Shown: piece after piece, positions 46,510 to 61,000 of the stretch
Position numbering within the stretch: position 1 is the stretch's first letter
Layout: each line of letters begins with the position of its first letter
Origin: Hyperoplus lanceolatus
Lineage: Eukaryota > Chordata > Actinopteri > Uranoscopiformes > Ammodytidae
DNA: 64,000 bases
NCBI GenBank assembly: GCA_026929865.2
Contig: CM049402.1
Span: 36,793,226-36,857,225 of the forward strand
Reading direction: 5' to 3'
The notes under the pieces: generated by a model
The model's database searches: none
What the model was told of the DNA's origin: nothing
The model's input: only the letters and a program-made list of their open reading frames with translations
Position numbers and translations under genes: made by a program

Positions 46510-47995
46510 TGAAAGTACACATCAGAATGTCCTGAATCTTCTTGTGTGACCTCATGGGGTTGTGAATTATGACCCTGCAGTGGAATGACTCTGGAATAAC
46601 AGGGTGTTTTTTTAAAAATTGAATCCAAAATCATATCTAATTTCTCTGATATTTTCAATATCAAGTGGGCTTTTATTTTGAAAGTACACATCAGAATATC
46701 CTGAAACTTTTTGTGTGGCTTCATGGGGTCGTGAACTATGACCCTGGAGTGGAATGACTCTGGAATAACAGGGCGTTTTTTTAAAAATTGAATCCAAAAT
46801 CATATCTAATTTCTCTCATATTTTCAATATCTAGTGGGCTTTTATTCTGAAACTACACATCAGAATGTCCTGAAACTTTTTGTGTGGCCTCATGGGGTCG
46901 TGAACTATGACCCTGGAGTGGAATGACTCTGGAATAACAGGGCGTTTTTTTAAAAATTGAATCCAAAATCATATCTAATTTCTCTCATATTTTCAATATC
47001 TAGTGGGCTTTTATTTTGAAACTACACATCAGAATGTCCTGAAAGTTCTTGGGGGACCTCATGGGGTTGTGAACTATGACCCTGGAGTCGATTGACTCTG
47101 GAATAACAGGGCGTTTTTTTAAAAATTGAATCCAAAATCATATCTAATTTCTCTCATATTTTCAATATCTAGTGGGCTTTTATTCTGAAACTACACATCA
47201 GAATGTCCTGAAACTGTTTGTGTGGCCTCATGGGGTCGTGAACTATGACCCTGGAGTGGAATGACTCTGGAATAACAGGGCGTTTTTTAAAAATTTAATC
47301 CAAAATCATATGTAATTTCTCTCATATTTTCAATATCTAGTGCGCTTTAATTTTGAAACTACACATCAGAATGTCCTGAAACTTTTGTGTGGCCTCGAGG
47401 GGTCGTGGACTATGACCCTGGAGTGGAATGACTCTGGAATAACAGGGCGTTTTTTTTAAAAATTGAATCCAAAATCATATCTAATTTCTCTCATATTTTC
47501 AATATCTAGTGGGCTTTTATTTTGAAACTACACATCAGAATGTCCTGAAACTTCTTGGGGGACCTCATGGGGTTGTGAACTATGACCCTGGAGTGGAATG
47601 ACTCTGGAATAACAGGGCGTTTTTTTTTAAATTGAATCCAAAATCATATCTAATTTCTCTCATATTTTCAATATCTAGTGGGCTTTTATTCTGAAACTAC
47701 ACATCAGAATGTCCTGAAACTTTTTGTGTGGCCTCATGGGGTCGTGAACTATGACCCTGGAGTGGAATGACTCTGGAATAACAGGGCGTTTTTTTAAAAA
47801 TTGAATCCAAAATCATATCTAATTTCTCTCATATTTTCAATATCTAGTGGGCTTTTATTTTGAAACTACACATCAGAATGTCCTGAAACTTCTTGGGGGA
47901 CCTCATGGGGTTGTGAACTATGACCCTGGAGTGGAATGACTCTGGAATAACAGGGCGTTTTTTTTTTAATTGAATCCAAAATCATATCTAATTTT

Positions 47996-48251
47996 GAAAA
48001 TATGAGACAAATTAGATATGATTTGGATTCAATTAAAAAAACGCCCTGTTATTCCAGAAATTCCACTCCAGGTGTTCACGACCCCATGGCCCCAAGTTTC
48101 AGGACATCCTGATGTGTAGTTTCAGAATAAAGCCCACTGAAATTGAAAATATGAGAAAAAATATTTGTTTTTTTAAACCCTGTTATTCCAGATTCATTCA
48201 ACTCCAGGGTCAAAGTTCCCAACCCCATGAGGTCACCCCATGAGGTCACCC
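47996..48251 (-). repeat. Inverted satellite cassette 16 (shortened, disturbed)
   Basis: Same junctions but only about 256 bp; 48060-48180 has many small losses (ccccatggccccaagtttca, gagaaaaaatatttg). Confidence 0.85.
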
Positions 48252-48723
48252 TGAAAGTACACATCAGAATGTCCTGAATCTTCTTGTGTGACCTCATGGG
48301 GTTGTGAATTATGACCCTGCAGTGGAATGACTCTGGAATAACAGGGTGTTTTTTAAAAATTGAATCCAAAATCATATCTAATTTCTCTCATATTTTCAAT
48401 ATCTAGTGGGCTTTTATTCTGAAACTACACATCAGAATGTCCTGAAACCTTTTGTGTGGCCTCGAGGGGTCGTGGACTACGACGCTGGAGTGGAATGACT
48501 CTGGAATAACAGGGCGTTTTTTTAAAAATTGAATCCAAAATCATATCTAATTTCTCTCATATTTTCAATATCTAGTGGGCTTTTATTTTGAAACTACATA
48601 TCAGAATGCCCTGAAACTTCTTGGGGGACCTCATGGGGTTGTGAACTATGACCCTGGAGTGGAATGACTCTGGAATAACAGGGCGTTTTTTTTAAAATTG
48701 AATCCAAAATCATATCTAATTTT

Positions 48724-49007
48724 GAAAATATGAGACAAATTAGATATGATTTCGGATTCAATTAAAAAAACGCCCTGTTATTCCAGAAAAACTCCACTCC
48801 AGGGTCATAGTTCACGCCCCGTGAGAGCCACACACAAAGTTTCAGGACATTCTGACTGTAGTTTCAGAATAACAGCCCGCTTGATATTGAAAATATGAGA
48901 GAATTAATATGATTTTGGAAATTCAAAAAAACGCCCTGTTATTCCAGAGTCATTCAACTCCAGGGTCAAAGTTCACAACCCCATGAGGTCACCCCATGAG
49001 GTCACCC
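48724..49007 (-). repeat. Inverted satellite cassette 17
   Basis: Same junctions; 728 bp after cassette 16, with several small changes at 48815-48920. Confidence 0.9.
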
Positions 49008-52000
49008 TGAAAGTACACATCAGAATGTCCTGAATCTTCTTGTGTGACCTCATGGGGTTGTGAATTATGACCCTGCAGTGGAATGACTCTGGAATAACAG
49101 GGTGTTTTTTTAAAAATTGAATCCAAAATTTTTTCTAATTTCCCTGATATTTTCAATATCAAGTGGGCTTTTATTCTGAAACTACACATCAGAATGTCCT
49201 GAAACTTTTTGGGTGACCTCATGGGGTTGTGAACTATGACCCTGGAGTGGAATGACTCTGGAATAACAGGGCGTTTTTTTTTAAATTGAATCCAAAATCA
49301 TATCTAATTTCTCTCATATTTTCAATATCTAGTGGGCTTTTATTCTGAAACTACACATCAGAATGTCCTGAAACTTTTTGGGGGACCTCATGGGGTCGTG
49401 AACTATGACCCTGGAGTGGAATGACTCTGGAATAACAGGGCGTTTTTTTAAAAATTGAATCCAAAATCATATCTAATTTCTCTGATATTTTCAATATCAA
49501 GTGGGCTTTTATTCTGAAACTACACATCAGAATGTCCTGAAACTTTTTGTGTGGCCTCATGGGGTCGTGAACTATGACCCTGGAGTGGAATGACTCTGGA
49601 ATAACAGGGCGTTTTTTTAAAAATTGAATCCAAAATCATATCTAATTTCTCTGATATTTTCAATATCAAGTGGGCTTTTATTCTGAAACTACACATCAGA
49701 ATGTCCTGAAACTTCTTGGGTGACCTCATGGGGTTGTGAACTTTGACCCTGGAGTGGAATGACTCTGGAATAACAGGGCGTTTTTTTTTTAATTGAATCC
49801 AAAATCATATCTAATTTCTCTCATATTTTCAATATCTAGTGGGCTTTTATTCTGAAAGTACACATCAGAATGTCCTGAAACTTCTTGGGGGACCTCATGG
49901 GGTCGTGAACTATGACCCTGGAGTGGAATGACTCAGGAATAACAGGGTTTTTTTTTCAAATTGAATCCAAAATCATATCTAATTTCTCTCATATTTTCAA
50001 TATCTAGTGGGCTTTTATTTTGAAACTAAACATCAGAATGTCCTGAAACTTCTTGGGTGACCTCATGGGGTTGTGAACTATGACCCTGGAGTGGAATGAC
50101 TCTGGAATAACAGGGCGTTTTTTTTCAAATTGAATCCAAAATCATATCTAATTTCTCTCGTATTTTCAATATCTAGTGGGCTTTTATTCTGAAACTACAC
50201 ATCAGAATGTCCTGAAACCTTTTGTGTGGCCTCGAGGGGTCGTGGACTATGACCCTGGAGTGGAATGACTCTGGAATAACAGGGCGTTTTTTTAAAAATT
50301 GAATCCAAAATCATATCTAATTTCTCTCATATTTTCAATATCTAGTGGGCTTTTATTTTGAAACTACACATCAGAATGTCCTGAAACTTTTTGGGGGACC
50401 TCATGGGGTTGTGAACTATGACCCTGGAGTGGAATGACTCTGGAATAACAGGGCGTTTTTTTTTTAAAAATTGAATCCAAAATCATATCTAATTTCTGAA
50501 AATATGATTGTCAATATCTATGATGGGCTTTTATTTTGAAAACTACACATCAGAATGTCCTGAAAGTTCTTGGGGGACCTCATGGGGTTGTGAACTATGA
50601 CCCTGGAGTGGAATGACTCTGGAATAACAGGGCGTTTTTTTTAAATTGAATCCAAAATCATATCTAATTTCTCTCATATTTTCAATATCTAGTGGGCTTT
50701 CACTTGAGGTCACCCTGAAAGTACACATCAGAATGTCCTGAATCTTCTTGTGTGACCTCATGGGGTTGTGAATTATGACCCTGGAGTGGAATGACTCTGG
50801 AATAACAGGGTGTTTTTTTAAAAATTTAATCCAAAATCATATCTAATTTCTCTGATATTTTCAATATCAAGTGGGCTTTTATTTTGAAAGTACACATCAG
50901 AATGTCCTGAAACTTCTTGTGGGGCCTCATGGGGTCGTGAACTATGACCCTGGAGTGGAATGACTCTGGAATAACAGGGCGTTTTTTTAAAAATTGAATC
51001 CAAAATCATATCTAATTTCTCTCATATTTTCAATATCTAGTGGGCTTTTATTCTGAAACTACACATCAGAATGTCCTGAAACTTTTTGTGTGGCCTCATG
51101 GGGTCGTGAACTATGACCCTGGAGTGGAATGACTCTGGAATAACAGGGCGTTTTTTTAAAAATTGAACCCAAAATCATATCTAATTTCTCTCATATTTTC
51201 AATATCTAGTGGGCTTTTATTTTGAAACTACACATCAGAATGTCCTGATACTTCTTGGGGGACCTCATGGGGTTGTGAACTATGACCCTGGAGTGGAATG
51301 ACTCTGGAATAACAGGGCGTTTTTTTAAAAATTGAATCCAAAATCATATCTAATTTCTCTCATATTTTCAATATCTAGTGGGCTTTTATTCTGAAACTAC
51401 ACATCAGAATGTCCTGAAACTTCTTGGGGGACCTCATGGGGTCGTGAACTATGACCCTGGAGTGGAATGACTCTGGAATAACAGGGCGTTTTTTTTTAAA
51501 AATTGAATCCAAAATCATATCTAATTTCTCTCATATTTTCAATATCTAGTGGGCTTTTATTCTGAAACTACACATCAGAATGTCCTGAAACTTCTTGGGG
51601 GACCTCATGGGGTCGTGAACTATGACCCTGGAGTGGAATGACTCTGGAATAACAGGGCGTTTTTTTTTTAAATTGAATCCAAAATCATATCTAATTTCTC
51701 TCATATTTTCAATATCTAGTGGGCTTTTATTTTGAAACTACACATCAGAATGTCCTGAAACTTCTTGGGTGACCTCATGGGGTTGTGAACTATGACCCTG
51801 GAGTGGAATGACTCTGGAATAACAGGGTGTTTTTTTTAAATTGAATCCAAAATCATATCTAATTTCTCTCATATTTTCAATATCTAGTGGGCTTTTATTC
51901 TGAAACTACACATCAGAATGTCCTGAAACTGTTTGTGTGGCCTCATGGGGTTGTGAACTATGACCCTGGAGTGGAATGACTCTGGAATAACAGGGCGTTT

Positions 52001-55000
52001 TTTTTAAAATGTAATCCAAAATCATATGTAATTTCTCTCATATTTTCAATATCTAGTGCGCTTTAATTTTGAAACTACACATCAGAATGTCCTGAAACTT
52101 TTTGTGTGGCCTCATGGGGTCGTGAACTATGACCCTGGAGTGGAATGACTCTGGAATAACAGGGCGTTTTTTTAAAAATTGAATCCAAAATTATATCTAA
52201 TTTCGCTCATATTTTCAATATCTATTGGGCTTTTATTTTGAAACTACACATCAGAATGTCCTGATAGTTCTTGGGGGATCTCATGGGGTTGTGAACTATG
52301 ACCCTGGAGTGGAATGACTCTGGAATAACAGGGCGTTTTTTTAAATTGAATCCAAAATCATATCTAATTTCTCTCATATTTTCAATATCTAGTGGGCTTT
52401 TATTTTGAAACTACACATTAGAATGTCCTGAAACTTCTTGGGTGACCTCATGGGGTTGTGAACTATGACCCTGGAGTGGAATGACTCTGGAATAACAGGG
52501 CGTTTTTTTTTAAATTGAATCCAAAATCATATCTAATTTCTCTCATATTTTCATTATCTAGTGGGCTTTTATTCTGAAACTACACATCAGAATGTCCTGA
52601 AACTTCTTGGGGGACCTCATGGGGTCGTGAACTATGACCCTGGAGTGGAATGACTCTGGAATAACAGGGCGTTTTTTTAAAAATTTAATCCAAAATCATA
52701 TCTAATTTCTCTCATATTTTAGATATCTAGTGGGCTTTTATTCTGAAACTACACATCAGAATGTCCTGAAACTTCTTGGGGGACCTCATGGGGTCGTGAA
52801 CTATGACCCTGGAGTGGAATGACTCTGGAATAACAGGGTTTTTTTTTCAAATTGAATCCAAAATCATATCTAATTTCTCTCATATTTTCAATATCTAGTG
52901 GGCTTTTATTTTGAAACTAAACATCAGAATGTCCTGAAACTTCTTGGGTGACCTCATGGGGTTGTGAACTATGACCCTGGAGTGGAATGACTCTGGAATA
53001 ACAGGGCGTTTTTTTTTAAATTGAATCCAAAATCTTATCTAATTTCTCTCATATTTTCAATATATAGTGGGCTTTTATTCTGAAACTACACATCAGAATG
53101 TCCTGAAACTGTTTGTGTGGCCTCATGGGGTCGTGAACTATGACCCTGGAGTGGAATGACTCTGGAATAACAGGGCGTTTTTTTTTTAAATTCAATCCAA
53201 AATCATATGTAATTTCTCTCATATTTTCAATATCTAGTGGGCTTTTATTCTGAAACTACACATCAGAATGTCCTGAAACTTCTTGGGGGACCTCATGGGG
53301 TCGTGAACTATGACCCTGGAGTGGAATGACTCTGGAATAACAGGGCGTTTTTTTTTAAATTGAATCCAAAATCATATCTAATTTCTCTCATATTTTCAAT
53401 ATCTAGTGGGCTTTTATTTTGAAACTACACATCAGAATGTCCTGAAACTTCTTGGGTGACCTCATGGGGTTGTGAACTATGACCCTGGAGTGGAATGACT
53501 CTGGAATAACAGGGTGTTTTTTTTAAATTGAATCCAAAATCATATCTAATTTCTCTCATATTTTCAATATCTAGTGGGCTTTTATTCTGAAACTACACAT
53601 CAGAATGTCCTGAAACTGTTTGTGTGGCCTCATGGGGTCGTGAACTATGACCCTGGAGTGGAATGACTCTGGAATAACAGGGCGTTTTTTTAAAAATGTA
53701 ATCCAAAATCATCTGTAATTTCTCTCATATTTTCAATATCTAGTGCGCTTTAATTTTGAAACTACACATCAGAATGTCCTAAAACTTTTTGTGTGGCCTC
53801 GAGTGGCCTCGAGGGGTCGTGGACTATGACCCTGGAGTGGAATGACTCTGGAATAACAGGGCGTTTTTTTTCAAATTGAATCCAAAATCATATCTAATTT
53901 CTCTCATATTTTCAATATCTAGTGGGCTTTTATTCTGAAACTACACATCAGAATGTCCTGAAACCTTTTGTGTGGCCTCGAGGGGTCGTGGACTATGACG
54001 CTGGAGTGGAATGACTCTGGAATAACAGGGCGTTTTTTTAAAAATGTAATCCAAAATCATATCTAATTTCTCTCATATTTTCAATATCTAGTGGGCTTTT
54101 ATTTTGAAACTACACATCAGAATGTCCTGAAACTTCTTGTATGACCTCATGGGGTTGTGAATTATGACCCTGCAGTGGAATGACTCTGGAATAACAAGGT
54201 GTTTTTGTTTAAATTGAATCCAAAATCATATCTAATTTCTCTGATATTTTCAATATCAAGTGGGCTTTTATTTTGAAAGTAAACATCAGAATATCCTGAA
54301 ACTTTTTGTGTGGCTTCATGGGGTCGTGAACTATGACCCTGGAGTGGAATGACTCTGGAATAACAGGGCGTTTTTTTAAAAATTGAATCCAAAATCATAT
54401 CTAATTTCTCTCATATTTTCAATATCTAGTGGGCTTTTATTCTGAAACTACACATCAGAATGTCCTGAAACTTTTTGTGTGGCCTCATGGGGTCGTGAAC
54501 TATGACCCTGGAGTGGAATGACTCTGGAATAACAGGGCGTTTTTTTAAAAATTGAATCCAAAATCATATCTAATTTCTCTCATATTTTCAATATCTAGTG
54601 GGCTTTTATTTTGAAACTACACATCAGAATGTCCTGATAGTTTTTGGGGGATCTCATGGGGTTGTGAACTATGACCCTGGAGTGGAATGACTCTGGAATA
54701 ACAGGGCGTTTTTTTAAAAATTGAATCCAAAATCATATCTAATTTCTCTCATATTTTCAATATCTAGTGGGCTTTTATTCTGAAACTACACATCAGAATG
54801 TCCTGAAACTTCTTTGGGGACCTCATGGGGTCGTGAACTATGACCCTGGAGTGGAATGACTCTGGAATAACAGGGCGTTTTTTTTTTAAATTGAATCCAA
54901 AATCATATCTAATTTCTCTCATATTTTCAATATCTAGTGGGCTTTTATTTTGAAACTACACATCAGAATGTCCTGAAACTTCTTGGGTGACCTTATGGGG

Positions 55001-58000
55001 TTGTGAACTATGACCCTGGAGTGGAATGACTCTGGAATAACAGGGCGTTTTTTTTTAAATTGAATCCAAAATCATATCTAATTTCTCTCATATTTTCAAT
55101 ATCTAGTGGGCTTTTATTCTGAAACTACACATCAGAATGTCCTGAAACTGTTTGTGTGGCCTCATGGGGTCGTGGACTATGACCCTGGAGTGGAATGACT
55201 CTGGAATAACAGGGTGTTTTTTTAAAAATGTAATCCAAAATCATATGTAATTTCTCTCATATTTTCAATATCTAGTGGGCTTTTAATTTTGAAACTACAC
55301 ATCAGAATGTCCTGAAACTTTTTGTGGGGCCTCATGGGGACGTGGACTATGACCCTGGAGTGGAATGACTCTGGAATAACAGGGTGTTTTTTTTAAAAAT
55401 TGAATCCAAAATCATATCTAATTTCTCTCATATTTTCAATATCTAGTGGGCTTTTATTTTGAAACTACACATCAGAATGTCCTGAAACTTTTTGGGGGAC
55501 CTCATGGGGTCGTGGACTATGACCCTGGAGTGGAATGACTCTGGAATAACAGGGCGTTTTTTTTTTTAATTGAATCCAAAATCATATCTAATTTCTCTCA
55601 TATTTTCAATATCTAGTGGGCTTTTATTTTGAAACTACACATCAGAATGTCCTGAAACTTTTTGGGTGACCTCATGGGGTTGTGAACTATGACCCTGGAG
55701 TGGAATGACTCTGGAATAACAGGGCGTTTTTTTTAAAATTGAGTCCAAAATCATATCTAATTTCTCTCATATTTTCAATATCTAGTGGGCTTTTATTCTG
55801 AAACTACACATCAGAATGTCCTGAAACTGTTTGTGTGGCCTCATGGGGTCGTGAACTATGACCCTGGAGTGGAATGACTCTGGAATAACAGGGCGTTTTT
55901 TAAAAAATTTAATCCAAAATCATATGTAATTTCTCTCATATTTTCAATATCTAGTGGGCTTTTATTCTGAAACTACACATCAGAATGTCCTGAAACGTCT
56001 TGGGTGACCTCATGGGGTTGTGAACTATGACCCTGGAGTGGAATGACTCTGGAATAACAGGGCGTTTTTTTTTAAATTGAATCCAAAATCATATCTAATT
56101 TCTCTCATATTTTCAATATCTAGTGGGCTTTTATTCTGAAACTACACATCAGAATGTCCTGAAACTGTTTGTGTGGCCTCATGGGGTCGTGAACTATGAC
56201 CCTGGAGTGGAATGACTCTGGAATAACAGGGCGTTTTTTAAAAAATTTAATCCAAAATCATATGTAATTTCTCTCATATTTTCAATATCTAGTGGGCTTT
56301 TATTCTGAAACTACACATCAGAATGTCCTGAAACTTTTTGTGTGGCCTCATGGGGTCGTGAACTATGACCCTGGAGTGGAATGACTCTGGAATAACAGGG
56401 CGTTTTTTTTTAATTGAATCCAAAATCATATCTAATTTCTCTCATATTTTCAATATCTAGTGCGCTTTTATTTTGAAACTACACATCAGAATGTCCTGAA
56501 AGTTCTTGGTTGACCTCATGGGGTTGTGAACTATGACCCTGGAGTGGAATGACTCTGGAATAACAGGGCGTTTTTTTTTTTAAATTGAATCCAAAATCAT
56601 ATCTAATTTCTCTAACTGTTTGTGTGGCCTCATGGGGTCGTGAACTATGACCCTGGAGTGGAATGACTCTGGAATAACAGGGCGTTTTTTTAAAAATTTA
56701 ATCCAAAATCATAGGTAATTTCTCTCATATTTTCAATATCTAGTGCGCTTTAATTTTGAAACTACACATCAGAATGTCCTGAAACCTTTTGTGTGGCCTC
56801 GAGGGGTCGTGGACTATGACGCTGGAGTGGAATGACTCTGGAATAACAGGGCGTTTTTTTAAAAATTGAATCCAAAATCATATCTAATTTCTCTCATATT
56901 TTCAATATCTAGTGGGCTTTTATTTTGAAACTACACATCAGAATGTCCTGAAACTTCTTGGGGGACCTCATGGGGTTGTGAACTATGACCCTGGAGTGGA
57001 ATGACTCTGGAATAACAGGGCGTTTTTTTTTAAATTGAATCCAAAATCATATCTAATTTTTCTCATATTTTCAATATCTAGTGGGCTTTTATTCTGAAAC
57101 TACACATCAGAATGTCCTGAAACTTTGTGTGTGGCCTCATGGGGTCGTGAACTATGACCCTGGAGTGGAATGACCCTGGAATAACAGGGCGTTTTTTTAA
57201 AAATTGAATCCAAAATCATATCTAATTTCTCTCATATTTTCAATATCTAGTGGGCTTTTATTTTGAAACTACACATCAGAATGTCCTGAAACTTCTTGGG
57301 GGACCTCATGGGGTTGTGAACTATGACCCTGGAGTGGAATGACTCTGGAATAACAGGGCGTTTTTTTTTTAATTGAATCCAAAATCATATCTAATTTTTC
57401 TCATATTTTCAATATCTAGTGGGCTTTTATTCTGAAACTACACATCAGAATGTCCTGAAACTTTTTGGGGACCTCATGGGGTCGTGGACTATGACGCTGG
57501 AGTGGAATGACTCTGGAATAACAGGGCGTTTTTTTAAAAATTGAATCCAAAATCATATCTAATTTCTCTCATATTTTCAATATCTAGTGGGCTTTTATTT
57601 TGAAACTACATATCAGAATGCCCTGAAACTTCTTGGGGGACCTCATGGGGTTGTGAACTATGACCCTGGAGTGGAATGACTCTGGAATAACAGGGCGTTT
57701 TTTTTTTAATTGAATCCAAAATCATATCTAATTTCTCTCATATTTTCATTATCTAGTGGGCTTTTATTCTGAAACTACACATCAGAATGTCCTGAAACTT
57801 CTTGGGGGACCTCATGGGGTCGTGAACTATGACCCTGGAGTGGAATGACTCTGGAATAACAGGGCGTTTTTTTAAAAATTTAATCCAAAATCATATCTAA
57901 TTTCTCTCATATTTTCAATATCTAGTGGGCTTTTATTCTGAAACTACACATCAGAATGTCCTGAAACTTTTGTGGGGGACCTCATGGGGTCGTGAACTAT

Positions 58001-61000
58001 GACCCTGGAGTGGAATGACTCTGGAATAACAGGGTTTTTTTTTCAAAATGAATCCAAAATCATATCTAATTTCTCTCATATTTTCAATATCTAGTGGGCT
58101 TTTAATTTTGAAACTAAACATCAGAATGTCCTGAAACTTCTTGGGTGACCTCATGGGGTTGTGAACTATGACCCTGGAGTGGAATGACTCTGGAATAACA
58201 GGGTGTTTTTTTTAAAATTGAATCCAAAATCTTATCTAATTTCTCTCATATTTTCAATATCTAGTGGGCTTTTATTTTGAAACTACACATCAGAATGTCC
58301 TGAAACGGTTTGTGGGGCCTCATGGGGTTGTGAACTATGACCCTGGAGTGGAATGACTCTGGAATAACAGGGAGTTTTTTTTTTTAATTCAATCCAAAAT
58401 CATATGTAATTTCTCTCATATTTTCAATATCTAGTGGGCTTTTATTCTGAAACTACACATCAGAATGTCCTGAAACTTTTTGGGGGACCTCATGGGGTCG
58501 TGAACTATGACCCTGGAGTGGAATGACTCTGGAATAACAGGGCTTTTTTTTTAAATTGAATCCAAAATCATATCTAATTTCTCTCATATTTTCAATATCT
58601 AGTGGGCTTTTATTTTGAAACTACACATCAGAATGTCCTGAAACTTCTTGGGTGACCTCATGGGGTTGTGAACTATGACCCTGGAGTGGAATGACTCTGG
58701 AATAACAGGGTGTTTTTTTTAAATTGAATCCAAAATCATATCTAATTTCTCTCATATTTTCAATATCTAGTGGGCTTTTATTCTGAAACTACACATCAGA
58801 ATGTCCTGAAACTGTTTGTGTGGCCTCATGGGGTCGTGAACTATGACCCTGGAGTGGAATGACTCTGGAATAACAGGGCGTTTTTTTAAAAATGTAATCC
58901 AAGATCATCTGTAATTTCTCTCATATTTTCAATATCTAGTGCGCTTTAATTTTGAAACTACACATCAGAATGTCCTGAAACTTTTTGTGGGGCGGTGAGA
59001 CTCATGGGGTCGTGGACTATGACCCTGGAGTGGAATGACTCTGGAATAACAGGGGCGTTTTTTTTCAAATTGAATCCAAAATCATATCTAATTTCTCTCA
59101 TATTTTCAATATCTAGTGGGCTTTTATTCTGAAACTACACATCAGAATGTCCTGAAACTGTTTGTGTGGCCTCATGGGGTCGTGGACTATGACCCTGGAG
59201 TGGAATGACTCTGGAATAACAGGGCGTTTTTTTTTCAAATTGAATCCAAAATCATATCTAATTTCTCTCATATTTTCAATATCTAGTGGGCTTTTATTTT
59301 GAAACTACACATCAGAATGTCCTGAAACTTCTTGTATGACCTCATGGGGTTGTGAATTATGACCCTGGAGTGGAATGACTCTGGAATAACAAGGTGTTTT
59401 TGTTTAAATTGAATCCAAAATCATATCTAATTTCTCTGATATTTTCAATATCTAGTGGGCTTTTATTTTGAAAGTACACATCAGAATATCCTGAAACTTT
59501 TTGGTTGGCTTCATGGGGTCGTGAACTATGACCCTGGAGTGGAATGACTCTGGAATAACAGGGCGTTTTTTTAAAAATTGAATCCAAAATCATATCTAAT
59601 TTCTCTCATATTTTCAATATCTAGTGGGCTTTTATTCTGAAACTACACATCAGAATGTCCTGAAACTTTTGTGTGGCCTCATGGGGTCGTGAACTATGAC
59701 CCTGGAGTGGAATGACTCTGGAATAACAGGGCGTTTTTTTAAAAATTGAATCCAAAATCATATCTAATTTCTCTCATATTTTCAATATCTAGTGGGCTTT
59801 TATTTTGAAACTACACATCAGAATGTCCTGATAGTTTTTGGGGGATCTCATGGGGTTGTGAACTATGACCCTGGAGTGGAATGACTCTGGAATAACAGGG
59901 CGTTTTTTTAAAAATTGAATCCAAAATCATATCTAATTTCTCTCATATTTTCAATATCTAGTGGGCTTTTATTCTGAAACTACACATCAGAATGTCCTGA
60001 AACTTCTTTGGGGGACCTCATGGGGTCGTGAACTATGACCCTGGAGTGGAATGACTCTGGAATAACAGGGCGTTTTTTTTTTAAATTGAATCCAAAATCA
60101 TATCTAATTTCTCTCATATTTTCAATATCTAGTGGGCTTTTATTTTGAAACTACACATCAGAATGTCCTGAAACTTCTTGGGTGACCTTATGGGGTTGTG
60201 AACTATGACCCTGGAGTGGAATGACTCTGGAATAACAGGGCGTTTTTTTTTAAATTGAATCCAAAATCATATCTAATTTCTCTCATATTTTCAATATCTA
60301 GTGGGCTTTTATTCTGAAACTACACATCAGAATGTCCTGAAACTGTTTGTGTGGCCTCATGGGGTCGTGAACTATGACCCTGGAGTGGAATGACTCTGGA
60401 ATAACAGGGCGTTTTTTAAAAAATGTAATCCAAAATCATATGTAATTTCTCTCATATTTTCAATATCTAGTGCGCTTTAATTTTGAAACTACACATCAGA
60501 ATGTCCTGAAACTTTTTGTTTGGCCTCGAGGGGACGTGGACTATGACGCTGGAGTGGAATGACTCTGGAATAACAGGGTGTTTTTTTAAAAATTGAATCC
60601 AAAATCATATCTAATTTCTCTCATATTTTCAATATCTAGTGGGCTTTTATTTTGAAACTACACATCAGAATGTCCTGAAACTTCTTGGGGGACCTCATGG
60701 GGTTGTGAACTATGACCCTGGAGTGGAATGACTCTGGAATAACAGGGCGTTTTTTTTTTAATTGAATCCAAAATCATATCTAATTTTTCTCATATTTTCA
60801 ATATCTAGTGGGCTTTTATTCTGAAACTACACATCAGAATGTTCTGAAACTTTTTGTTTAGCCTCGAGGGGTCGTGGACTATGACGCTGGAGTGGAATGA
60901 CTCTGGAATAACAGGGTTTTTTTTTAAAATTGAATCCAGAATCATATCTAATTTCTCTCATATTTTCAATATCTAGTGGGCTTTTATTTTGAAACTACAC

